A DNA stretch of 37,667 nucleotides from Gemmiger formicilis (GTDB lineage: Bacteria; Bacillota; Clostridia; Oscillospirales; Ruminococcaceae): assembly GCF_016900095.1 (NCBI RefSeq), contig NZ_JACJJP010000032.1, forward strand, positions 1 through 37,667. The letters run 5' to 3'. The translations under genes were made by a program, and so were the position numbers. Numbering within the stretch: position 1 is the stretch's first letter; every line of letters starts with the position of its first letter. Below the pieces are notes generated by a model. The model had not been told where the DNA came from and ran no database searches. It saw nothing but the letters and a program-made list of their open reading frames with translations. Below, in pieces: positions 31,499-37,667 of the stretch.

Positions 31499-32233
31499 TT
31501 ATTCGGGGTTGGTTTCGGACAGAGTGCGGCGGACCAGGTCCAGGTCCTTGGGGGTGTCCACGCTCACCGTCTTGTAGGGGCTCTTGATGGCATGCACCTT
31601 GTGCCCGTGCTCGATGAAGCGCATCATATCGTTTTCCTCCGCCAGTTCCAGGGCGGATTTGGGGGTTTCGTGGTAGAACTGCAGCGCCTTGCGGCTGTAC
31701 AGCTGGATGCCGGTGACCTTCTCGTACTCAAAATCCAGGGTTCCTTTGGGGTACGGAATGGGGCTGCGGGAAATCATCAGGATTTCCCGTTCGGCGTTGG
31801 TGACCACCTTCTGGTTGGAAAAGTCCACCACATCCGCCGGGTGGGTCATGACGTTGGTGAGCACCGCCACATAGTAGGGGTCGGCGGGCAGGCTTTCGGG
31901 CAGAATCAGGTCGAAGGCCTTGACATTGATGAGGGGTTCATCCCCCATGACCTGCAGGTAGAGGTCTGCTTCCAGCTTGGTGGAAACCTCCCAGATGCGG
32001 CCGGTGGGAGTGTCGTGGTCGGGGCTGGTCATCAGGCAGTTCATGCCGTAGGTCCGGCAGGCGGCCTGGATGCGCTCATCGTCGGTGGCAATGACCACAT
32101 CGGCCAGGGCCCGGCACTTTTTGGCTTCGTTGTACACCCACCAGATCATGGGTTTGCCCAGGATATCGGCCAGAGGCTTGCCCGGCATACGGGAGCTCTG
32201 GTAGCGGGCGGGAATGACGGCAACGGTTTTCAT
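31499..32233 (-). CDS. KdsB-like CMP-ulosonate cytidylyltransferase
   Basis: Nucleotidyltransferase of about 244 residues that would activate a 2-keto sugar acid with CTP. The N-terminal signature PARYQSSRMPGKPL and the metal site QVMGDEPLIN match KdsB (CMP-Kdo synthetase); the later string SVDTPKDLDLVR is typical of its C terminus. KdsB is unusual in Gram-positive bacteria, where lipopolysaccharide is absent, so the substrate is probably a Kdo-like or nonulosonic acid of a capsule or wall polymer. I choose ATG 32233, with AAAGG eleven bases before it; an upstream in-frame TTG adds two residues. It stands between the sialyltransferase-like gene and the aldolase gene. Confidence 0.9.
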   Translation of the reverse strand: MKTVAVIPARYQSSRMPGKPLADILGKPMIWWVYNEAKKCRALADVVIATDDERIQAACRTYGMNCLMTSPDHDTPTGRIWEVSTKLEADLYLQVMGDEPLINVKAFDLILPESLPADPYYVAVLTNVMTHPADVVDFSNQKVVTNAEREILMISRSPIPYPKGTLDFEYEKVTGIQLYSRKALQFYHETPKSALELAEENDMMRFIEHGHKVHAIKSPYKTVSVDTPKDLDLVRRTLSETNPE

Positions 32234-32252
32234 AGGCAATGCGACCTTTCGT

Positions 32253-33233
32253 TCATTGGTTTTGGACCAGCGCCCTGGCTTCGTCCAGAGAAAGGAAGAT
32301 GTTTTCCTGGGCGGCGGTAAAGCCCCGCAGCACCCAGCTCTGCACCGTGACGGCCCGGCGGAACTTGCCCGGCAGGCAGAAGTTCAGCACCTCGCTGGGC
32401 ATGGTGCGCTCCAGCACGGTGGCCCCGGGGAAAAGTTTTTCGTAGTCGGTGTCGTCCCGGGGATGGGTCTTGATGAACAGCGGCCCGGTGGTGTATTGTT
32501 CGGCCACCGCCCGGAAGATGGCGTCCTGTTCGGCCTGGTCCATCAGCCCGTCCTGCACAAAACTGCGGGGCAAAAGCAGGGTGGCGGCGGCGTAGGTGGC
32601 GGGGTCTTCGGGCAGGGGCCGGGAGACAAACACCCGGCGCACCGCGGTTTTTTCGGCGTCGGTCAGGTTTGCCAGCATCTCCCGGGCGCCGAATTTGCGC
32701 AGCTTTTCCCGGGGAAAGAGGGTGCACTGGTCCGGGTCCTCGCTCTCCACCGCCTTACAGGCAGGGCTGTCCCCCCAGTAGAGGTAGGGGCGGCGGGCAA
32801 AGTCCGGGGCGGAGCGCTGTTCGGTGAGCAGGTGCTGGTCGGTGTCCAGGGTGCCGCCCACCGTGTCTTCGCACAGGATGTACCCGGCGTTGCAGTCCTG
32901 GAGATACCGCCCGGCCACGCTCCAGTCGTTGCTGATGCGGATATCGCCGTAGGCCTGGCGGTCCAGCGCCGGGCCCACCCCGGCCTTCTCGTAGGCGCGG
33001 CGGTTGCGGGCGTGGCCGAACAGGCCGGTGACGGTGCCCTGCCAGCGGGATTCGTACAGTACCTGCACGTCCCTGAAGGCGGGGGCCAGCTTGCCGGAGG
33101 CCGCCAGGGCCTCGGCGCCGGGAATCTGCTCACTGAGCCAGACGGCCTGGCCGCCCCCGGACCGCAGCGCCCGTACCAGGGCGATCAACAGGTGGTAGGC
33201 GGTGTGGCAGATGTACAGATCGGGTTTTGCCAT
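32253..33233 (-). CDS. Sialyltransferase-like glycosyltransferase (GT52-type or polysialyltransferase-like fold)
   Basis: Protein of 326 residues. The N terminus MAKPDLYICHTAYHLLIAL resembles the start of bacterial sialyltransferases of the GT52 type. Two motifs typical of GT-B sialyltransferases are present: an acidic motif CEDTVGG (121-127, in place of D/E-D-G) and the HP motif FIKTHPRD (253-260, CMP binding). A Ser/Glu site MPSEVLNF (278-285) follows. It would transfer the CMP-activated acid made by the next genes onto the polysaccharide. Family assignment rests on short motifs and context, and the acceptor is unknown. It starts 3 bases after the Wzt-like gene ends. Confidence 0.72.
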   Translation of the reverse strand: MAKPDLYICHTAYHLLIALVRALRSGGGQAVWLSEQIPGAEALAASGKLAPAFRDVQVLYESRWQGTVTGLFGHARNRRAYEKAGVGPALDRQAYGDIRISNDWSVAGRYLQDCNAGYILCEDTVGGTLDTDQHLLTEQRSAPDFARRPYLYWGDSPACKAVESEDPDQCTLFPREKLRKFGAREMLANLTDAEKTAVRRVFVSRPLPEDPATYAAATLLLPRSFVQDGLMDQAEQDAIFRAVAEQYTTGPLFIKTHPRDDTDYEKLFPGATVLERTMPSEVLNFCLPGKFRRAVTVQSWVLRGFTAAQENIFLSLDEARALVQNQ

Positions 33234-33236
33234 GGT

Positions 33237-34529
33237 TTATGCCTCCGCGGCGGTGGTCACCGCCTGCACCGGCGGGAAGTGGATGCGGCCCCAGCCGGCG
33301 GCCCATTCGGGCATGGACAGGTCGGCGTTGGTCACCTCAAAGGCGAACTCGGTCACCGGCTTGTCCAGGCAGACCGCCTGGGCCAGGGACCCGTCGAACA
33401 CGTCGATATAGAAGAAATACTGGCCTTCTCCCAGCAGGGAGGGGTCGAAGGTGAATTCGGTGGTGTAGAGTTTGCCGGGCACGGCGGGGCCCAGGTCCAC
33501 CGGGTGGGTGATGCCCACGGGGGTAGAGTCCCGGAAATGGAGGTTGAGCTTCATGTTCACCCCCGAGAAGGGTTCCGCCACCCGCCAGGTGATGCGCACC
33601 CGGATCTTCTCGTTGTCCGCAAAGACGCTGGATTCCTTGTCCACAAAGTCGAGAGTCTCCAGCCGCAGCCGCTTGCCGGCGCTGCCGGTCATGCGGGACA
33701 CATGGGTCAGGTCGTAGTGGACCACGTTCACGTCGGTGGTCTCCATATACACGGCGATGGCCTGTTCCACATCCCCGTCAAAGATCACCTTGCCCTTGTC
33801 CAGCACGATGCACCGGGTGCACAGCTGCCGGATGGTAGACATGTTGTGGCTGACATACAGCACCGTGCGGCCTTCCTGCCCGGCCACGTCGCTCATCTTG
33901 CCCAGGCATTTCTGCTGGAATTTCATATCGCCCACGGCCAGGACCTCGTCCATAACCATGATTTCGCTGTCCAGATGGGCGGCCACCGCAAAGGCCAGCT
34001 TGACGAACATGCCGCTGGAATACCGCTTCACCGGGGTATCGATGAACTCCCCGCACTCGGAAAATTCGATGATCTGGTCCAGCTTGGCGTCCACCTCGGC
34101 CTTGGTCATGCCCAGGATAGCGCCGTTCATATAGATGTTTTCCCGGCCGGTCATCTCGTTGTTGAAGCCGGTGCCCACCTCCAGCATGCTGGCCACCCGG
34201 CCGCGCAGCCGGATCTCCCCTTCGGTGGGGGCGGTGATGCGGGACAGAATTTTCAGCAGGGTGCTCTTGCCGGCGCCGTTGCGGCCGATGATGCCCAGGG
34301 CTTCCCCCTGGTAGACGGTCAGGTCCACCCCGTTCAGCGCCATGAAGGTCTGGCCGAAGAGGCGGCTGTCGGTGCCGATGACGGTGTTGGGGTCCTCCTT
34401 GCCGCGGACCCGGGCCCACCAGCTCTGCAGGTCATGGGTGAGGGTGCCGCCGCCGATCTGGCCCAGCTTGTACTGTTTTTTTAAGCCCGATACCTGGATG
34501 ACCGGGCGTCTTTCGCTTGCCTGTGCCAT
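33237..34529 (-). CDS. Polysaccharide ABC exporter ATPase with C-terminal carbohydrate-binding domain (Wzt/TagH-like)
   Basis: Protein of 430 residues. The ATPase part (about 10-250) has Walker A GRNGAGKST (82-90), signature YSSGMFVKLAFA and Walker B VMDEVLAVGD. Residues from about 265 form a beta-rich tail (YDLTHVSRMTGSAGKRLRLE onwards) like the Wzt C-terminal domain that recognises the finished end of O-polysaccharide chains. The tail implies that the exported chain carries a specific terminal sugar, and the CMP-activated acid made in this operon is an attractive candidate. The ATG at 34529 has AAGGAGG upstream. It pairs with the permease gene 12 bases upstream. Confidence 0.92.
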   Translation of the reverse strand: MAQASERRPVIQVSGLKKQYKLGQIGGGTLTHDLQSWWARVRGKEDPNTVIGTDSRLFGQTFMALNGVDLTVYQGEALGIIGRNGAGKSTLLKILSRITAPTEGEIRLRGRVASMLEVGTGFNNEMTGRENIYMNGAILGMTKAEVDAKLDQIIEFSECGEFIDTPVKRYSSGMFVKLAFAVAAHLDSEIMVMDEVLAVGDMKFQQKCLGKMSDVAGQEGRTVLYVSHNMSTIRQLCTRCIVLDKGKVIFDGDVEQAIAVYMETTDVNVVHYDLTHVSRMTGSAGKRLRLETLDFVDKESSVFADNEKIRVRITWRVAEPFSGVNMKLNLHFRDSTPVGITHPVDLGPAVPGKLYTTEFTFDPSLLGEGQYFFYIDVFDGSLAQAVCLDKPVTEFAFEVTNADLSMPEWAAGWGRIHFPPVQAVTTAAEA

Positions 34530-34541
34530 GAGGTATCCTCC

Positions 34542-35423
34542 TTACACCGTATCCATAAAGGTTTTTTCAATCCGGCTGAACAGGATGGTACCCAGCGCCA
34601 GCGCCGCCAAAGTGAACACCACGCTGTACACCAGCCCGCCCACACTCACGGTGCCGGTGCCCAGGGTGGCCATGCGGAAGACCTCGATGGGGGCGGTCAT
34701 GGGGTTGAGCATCATCAGCGCCCGCAGACGGGGGCTTTCGCCCAGGCTGGACAGGGGGTACACCACCGGGGAGACGTACATCCACAGCTGGACGCCGAAG
34801 CCCACGGCGATGGCCAGGTCCCGGTACTTGGTGGTCAGGCTGGACACAATGATGCCCACGCCCAGACCCAGCAGCATGACCTCCACAACCACCAGGGGCA
34901 GGGCGATGAGCCAGGGGGTCAGGTGCATGTCGGCCCCGGTAAGGGCAAATCCCACCCAGAACAACGCATACATGACAAACTGGATGAAGAAGTTGATCAG
35001 GCTGGTCAGCGCCTGGCTGATGGGGGTGGTCAGGCGCGGGAAATACACCTTGCCGAACACCTGGCTGTTGGCCACGAAGGTGTTGGCGGTGTTGTTGATG
35101 CAGCTGGAAAAGAAGGTCCACACCGTGTTGCCTGCCATGTAGAAGAGGAAGGAGGGGGAACCGTCGGTGGACAGCCCGGCCAGCCCGCCGAAGACCACGT
35201 TGAAGAGGACAGTGGTGATCAGGGGGTTGAGGATGATCCAGGCCGGGCCCAGCACAGTCTGCTTGTACAGCACGGTGAAGTTGCGCTTGACGAACATGAG
35301 GGTCAAATCGCGGTATCGCCACAGCTCGGCCAGGTCGATGTCGAACCAGCCGGTGCGGGGGCGTATGATGGTGGTCCAGCCTTCTTCCGGCGCGGCCGGG
35401 GACTGGGGATGATATTCAGCCAT
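34542..35423 (-). CDS. Polysaccharide ABC exporter permease (Wzm/TagG-like, ABC-2 type)
   Basis: Membrane protein of 293 residues with six hydrophobic segments. It begins with a cytoplasmic amphipathic region (LAELWRYRDLTLMFVKRNF) that is typical of Wzm/TagG proteins, followed by KQTVLGPAWIILNPLITT. The ATG at 35423 follows AGGAAGG; an upstream in-frame ATG (35483) adds 20 residues that look non-coding. With the ATPase it forms a transporter for an undecaprenyl-linked polysaccharide or teichoic-acid-like chain. It is the first gene of the ten-gene leftward operon. Confidence 0.93.
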   Translation of the reverse strand: MAEYHPQSPAAPEEGWTTIIRPRTGWFDIDLAELWRYRDLTLMFVKRNFTVLYKQTVLGPAWIILNPLITTVLFNVVFGGLAGLSTDGSPSFLFYMAGNTVWTFFSSCINNTANTFVANSQVFGKVYFPRLTTPISQALTSLINFFIQFVMYALFWVGFALTGADMHLTPWLIALPLVVVEVMLLGLGVGIIVSSLTTKYRDLAIAVGFGVQLWMYVSPVVYPLSSLGESPRLRALMMLNPMTAPIEVFRMATLGTGTVSVGGLVYSVVFTLAALALGTILFSRIEKTFMDTV

Positions 35424-35494
35424 AAACTCTGTTTCCTTCCTGTTGGAGGCGGCTCCTTTTTGCAAAAGCGTACAGTCCGCCAATCATAGTGTTT

Positions 35495-35523
35495 ATTCTA
35501 CCATGTTTGGCCATAAAATACAA
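35495..35523 (-). promoter_or_regulatory. Promoter of the polysaccharide operon
   Basis: On the minus strand: TTGTAT (35518-35523), 17-base spacer, TAGAAT (35495-35500). Its -35 lies at the left arm of the inverted repeat 35521-35557. Confidence 0.7.
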
Positions 35524-35557
35524 TCGCCGCCCCGCCGGGCAGCACAAGCGGCGATTG
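35521..35557. repeat. Inverted repeat joining the -35 boxes of two divergent promoters
   Basis: CAATCGCCGC (35521-35530) and GCGGCGATTG (35548-35557) are perfect reverse complements with a 17-base GC-rich centre. The outer ends fall into the -35 boxes of the leftward and rightward promoters. No T run follows, so a terminator is unlikely. A shared operator is possible. Confidence 0.6.
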
Positions 35558-35583
35558 TCAGGGCGCACAAAAGGGGGTATACT
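35555..35583 (+). promoter_or_regulatory. Promoter of the NimA-like gene
   Basis: TTGTCA (35555-35560), 17-base spacer, TATACT (35578-35583). Confidence 0.75.
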
Positions 35584-35632
35584 GGTACCCGGGCCGGCAT
35601 GTGCGTTTCCGGCCGGAAAGGAGCGCTTTGTC

Positions 35633-36103
35633 ATGCGCAGAAAAGACCGAGAAGTGACGGATTTTTCCCGGATGGTGGAAATTCTGCAGGCCTGCGACTG
35701 CTGCCGCATCGGCCTGGTGGAAAACGGTGAAGCCTACATTGTGCCGCTGAATTTCGGCTATGACGTGCAAGGGGATACCCTGACCCTGTATTTTCACAGT
35801 GCAGCGGCGGGGCGCAAGCTGGACCTGGTGCCCTGCCAGAAGCTTGTGGCCTTTGAGTCGGACACCGGCCACAAGCTGGTGGCGGGCCCCGAAGCCTGCG
35901 ACTATACCTGTCTGTACCAGAGCGTGATGGGCAAGGGCGAGCTGACCCTGCTCACCGACGACAACGACCGCCGCCATGCCCTGGAGCGGGTCATGGCCCA
36001 CTACACCGGCCGGGAAGGCTGGGACTACATGCCCCAGTATTATAACCACATGGCCATGCTGCGCCTGACGGTGCGGGAGTGGAGCTGCAAGGTGCATGAC
36101 TGA
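35633..36103 (+). CDS. NimA-like pyridoxamine 5'-phosphate oxidase-fold flavoprotein
   Basis: Protein of 156 residues with the split-barrel FMN-binding fold. It opens MRRKDREVTD, followed by a Cys/Arg segment (CDCCRIGLVENG) and IVPLNFGYD (36-44), the NimA-family signature. LYFHSAAAGRKLDLV carries the catalytic-site His. NimA proteins can reduce 5-nitroimidazoles, but most chromosomal relatives have no proven resistance role, so I would call it a flavin-nucleotide-binding protein. The ATG at 35633 has GGAAAGGAG nine bases upstream; an open extension to 35489 crosses the promoter and is non-coding. Confidence 0.9.
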   Translation: MRRKDREVTDFSRMVEILQACDCCRIGLVENGEAYIVPLNFGYDVQGDTLTLYFHSAAAGRKLDLVPCQKLVAFESDTGHKLVAGPEACDYTCLYQSVMGKGELTLLTDDNDRRHALERVMAHYTGREGWDYMPQYYNHMAMLRLTVREWSCKVHD

Positions 36104-36109
36104 TTTTTT

Positions 36110-36197
36110 GCCTCCCCTGTGTAAGGGGGGTACCGCGCCTTTTTCTCCAAGCCTCCCCTGTGTAAGGGGAGGTGCCGCGCAGCGGCGGAGGGGTTGT
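36110..36197. repeat. Two copies of a short palindromic intergenic repeat
   Basis: GCCTCCCCTGTGTAAGGGG begins at 36110 and again at 36151, each followed by GGT and CCGCGC. In the second copy CCTCCCCT pairs with AGGGGAGG around GTGTA, then GCCGC pairs with GCGGC, then GGAGGGGTTG follows. This REP-like unit is familiar to me from gut Ruminococcaceae genomes. No gene is here. Confidence 0.75.
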
Positions 36198-36228
36198 GCC
36201 TTGTTTGATGCTTCCGGGTTGTCTGGCA

Positions 36229-36395
36229 AACGGCTGCCTGTCGTGATATCCTTCCTTTTGTGACCAAAAGGAAGCGAAAAGTCCCACCGTTTCGATGCGG
36301 TGGACGCCGACCAGGGCTGCGGCCCTGGACCCGGGGATGCGGCCACCTTACGACGGCCTACTCAGGTCCTGGAGGACCTGAGCAAGGAATGGATT
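36229..36395 (+). repeat. Structured dispersed repeat, copy 3
   Basis: Same order of helices as copies 1 and 2: a weak P1 (36230-36244, with one G-T pair), P2 36251-36274 (10 pairs, loop TGAC), P3 36284-36303, P4 36311-36328 (loop TGCG), P5 36361-36382 (9 pairs, loop TGGA), then CAAGGAATGGATT. The P4-P5 linker is nearly identical to copies 1 and 2. No protein-coding potential is supported. Confidence 0.8.
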
Positions 36396-36437
36396 GAAAT
36401 AACGCTACCGGAAGGCCTCCATTACCAGAGGCGCCTT

Positions 36438-37667
36438 TTATCTTCCCCGCAAAGCCTCTGCCTCCTGGGCTGCCAGGGTGGGCCATAAGGTGTTGCTGAA
36501 CAGGGAATCGTACCGGTACAGCCCGATGCCCTGCCCGCCCAGCCCGGCCAGGGCGTCGGCCTGGGCCGCCAGGGCTTTACCGGACTGCCACTCGGTGCCG
36601 GGGCCGGAGCGGTCTGCCCCGTCCCCTTCCCCGATGCGGTAGGCCCCCAGCCCGAAATACAACGCCACCTCCGCCCGCCGGTCCAGGGCCAGCCAGGCCC
36701 CGGCCAGTTCGGTCAGGCTGTGGGAGGCATCCCCGTCCTTTTCATAGTCCAGCCCCCAGTACAGCTGGGGCATGAGATAATCCACAAACCCCGCTTCCCG
36801 CAGCCAGCGGGGGGCGTCGCTGTACTGGTTGCGGTAGTTGCTGTCCGGGTCACCCTGGGGCGCAATGCCGAACCGTACCCCATATTCATGGGCAGTGCGG
36901 TAACACAGGGCCACCAGGTCATCCACGTTCTGCCGCCGCCAGTCCCCCAGCGCGAGGGTGCCGCCCCCGTCACAGTAGGCGGCGTAGGTGTCGGCGCCAA
37001 AATCCGCTGCGGTGGTGGGGTAGAAATAATCGTCAAAGTGCACACCATCGATATCATAATTTTGGCAGAGTTCCCCAACCCCCGCCGCAATGTAGTCCCG
37101 CACCTCCGGGTTGGCCGGGTCCAGATACAGCCCGCTCTCCACCGATCTGACCCAATCGGGGTGGGTGTTGGCCAGGTTTTCGGCGCAAAGGGCCTCCGGG
37201 GTGCCCCCGCTTTGCAGGCGGTAGGGGTTGACCCAGGCTTCCAGCTCCAGGCCCCGGTCATGGGCGGCCTGCACCAGCACAGCCAACGGGTCAAAGCCGG
37301 GGTCCCGCCCCTGGACGCCGGTGCACAGATGGCTGAAGGGGTAAAGATCGCTGGGATACAGGGCATCCCCGAAAGGCCGCACCTGGGCCAGCACCACATT
37401 GGCCCCCAGGTTGGCGATGTTGTCCAGCATGGTCCCCACCTCGGCGGCAAAAGCCTCCTGAGAGGAAAAATCCGTGTGCTGCCATTCCAGATAAGACACC
37501 CACACCGCCCGGTATTCGTCGGTGTGGGCGGCGGGCGCGGCGGTGGTGACCAGGGTGGGCGCCGGAGTGGCGGCGGTTTCCGGCGTGGCAGCGGGCGCAG
37601 GCGCCGGCCACAGCGGCAGGGCGGGCAGCACCAGCATGAGGCAGAACAGCGCCGCCGCCCCCAACAC
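36438..37667 (-). CDS. GHL10-family secreted glycosidase-like protein (5' end at or beyond window edge)
   Basis: At least 409 residues are visible. The beginning is hydrophobic (LGAAALFCLMLVLPALPLW) and looks like a signal peptide or membrane anchor, followed by an Ala/Pro/Thr linker (about 20-48). The domain from EYRAVWVSYLEWQHTDF resembles GHL10 (old DUF187, YngK-like), a TIM barrel related to glycosidases. Typical strings are LAQVRPFGDALYPS, EAWVNPYRL, GVHFDDYFYP (likely catalytic acids) and YLMPQLYWG. Members are thought to act on cell-wall or other glycans, but activity is rarely shown. The last visible codon is a possible GTG start at the window end, but the true start may lie outside. 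Confidence 0.85.
   Translation of the reverse strand: MLGAAALFCLMLVLPALPLWPAPAPAATPETAATPAPTLVTTAAPAAHTDEYRAVWVSYLEWQHTDFSSQEAFAAEVGTMLDNIANLGANVVLAQVRPFGDALYPSDLYPFSHLCTGVQGRDPGFDPLAVLVQAAHDRGLELEAWVNPYRLQSGGTPEALCAENLANTHPDWVRSVESGLYLDPANPEVRDYIAAGVGELCQNYDIDGVHFDDYFYPTTAADFGADTYAAYCDGGGTLALGDWRRQNVDDLVALCYRTAHEYGVRFGIAPQGDPDSNYRNQYSDAPRWLREAGFVDYLMPQLYWGLDYEKDGDASHSLTELAGAWLALDRRAEVALYFGLGAYRIGEGDGADRSGPGTEWQSGKALAAQADALAGLGGQGIGLYRYDSLFSNTLWPTLAAQEAEALRGR

Noticed and set aside
36110-36180. Two short repeats with a spacer, considered as a minimal CRISPR array
   Set aside because: There are only two units, they are palindromic and GC-rich, the spacing is about 11 bases, and no cas genes are near. 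They fit a REP-like intergenic repeat better.
1-37667. Search for tRNA or rRNA genes, prophage genes and toxin-antitoxin pairs
   Set aside because: No tRNA cloverleaf, rRNA stretch, integrase, phage structural gene or convincing toxin gene was recognised by reading; the XRE/membrane pair lacks toxin features.

Overview
The window looks like chromosome from a high-GC, Gram-positive gut clostridium of the Oscillospiraceae/Ruminococcaceae type (Gemmiger, Subdoligranulum or Faecalibacterium-like). The reasons are strong AGGAGG-type ribosome binding sites, consensus SigA-like promoters with 17-base spacers, a T-box leader, a 2-hydroxyacyl-CoA-dehydratase-activase pair and GC-rich hairpin repeats between genes. 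This assignment is inference from gene content; no rRNA or other phylogenetic marker is present.

Layout. 1-2938: tail of an unidentified gene, translationally coupled to a GH2 beta-galactosidase. 3061-11767: a molybdenum region. A three-gene molybdenum hydroxylase operon (FAD, 2Fe-2S and Mo subunits) reads leftwards. A BtuCD/MolBC-type ABC importer with a ModE-like winged-helix regulator as its fourth gene reads rightwards. A small membrane protein/XRE regulator pair follows, then a P-loop NTPase fused to a MocA/MobA-like nucleotidyltransferase. A perfect 24-base palindrome sits at the importer promoter. 11781-14806: GtrA-like membrane protein, DAHP synthase (aroF), YbaK-type deacylase and an RsuA-type pseudouridine synthase. 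14980-19249: a double-headed activase (two BadF/HgdC domains plus DUF2229) and its partner. 19355-20513: two inverted copies of a structured repeat, two tiny membrane-protein genes and an orphan terminator. 20620-22858: T-box-controlled CstA-family transporter. 22889-24455: ornithine carbamoyltransferase and a small conserved protein, each with its own promoter.

24458-35523 is one long leftward surface-polysaccharide operon. In transcription order it holds an ABC-2 permease, a Wzt-like ATPase with a carbohydrate-binding tail, a sialyltransferase-like glycosyltransferase, a KdsB-like CMP-sugar synthetase, an HMGL-like aldolase, a KdsC-like phosphatase, a DUF2142 membrane protein, a GT4 enzyme, a GT2 enzyme and a DUF2304 protein. 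The set suggests synthesis, activation, transfer and export of a CMP-activated 2-keto acid sugar in which the HMGL-like aldolase replaces the usual NeuB/KdsA condensing enzyme. 35555-37667: a NimA-like flavoprotein, short palindromic repeats, a third copy of the structured repeat, and a GHL10-family secreted glycosidase-like protein that runs to the window edge.

The two observations I consider strongest are (1) the self-contained molybdenum uptake, regulation, cofactor and hydroxylase region with its palindromic operator, and (2) a dispersed element of about 170 bases whose helices show compensatory base changes between its three copies.
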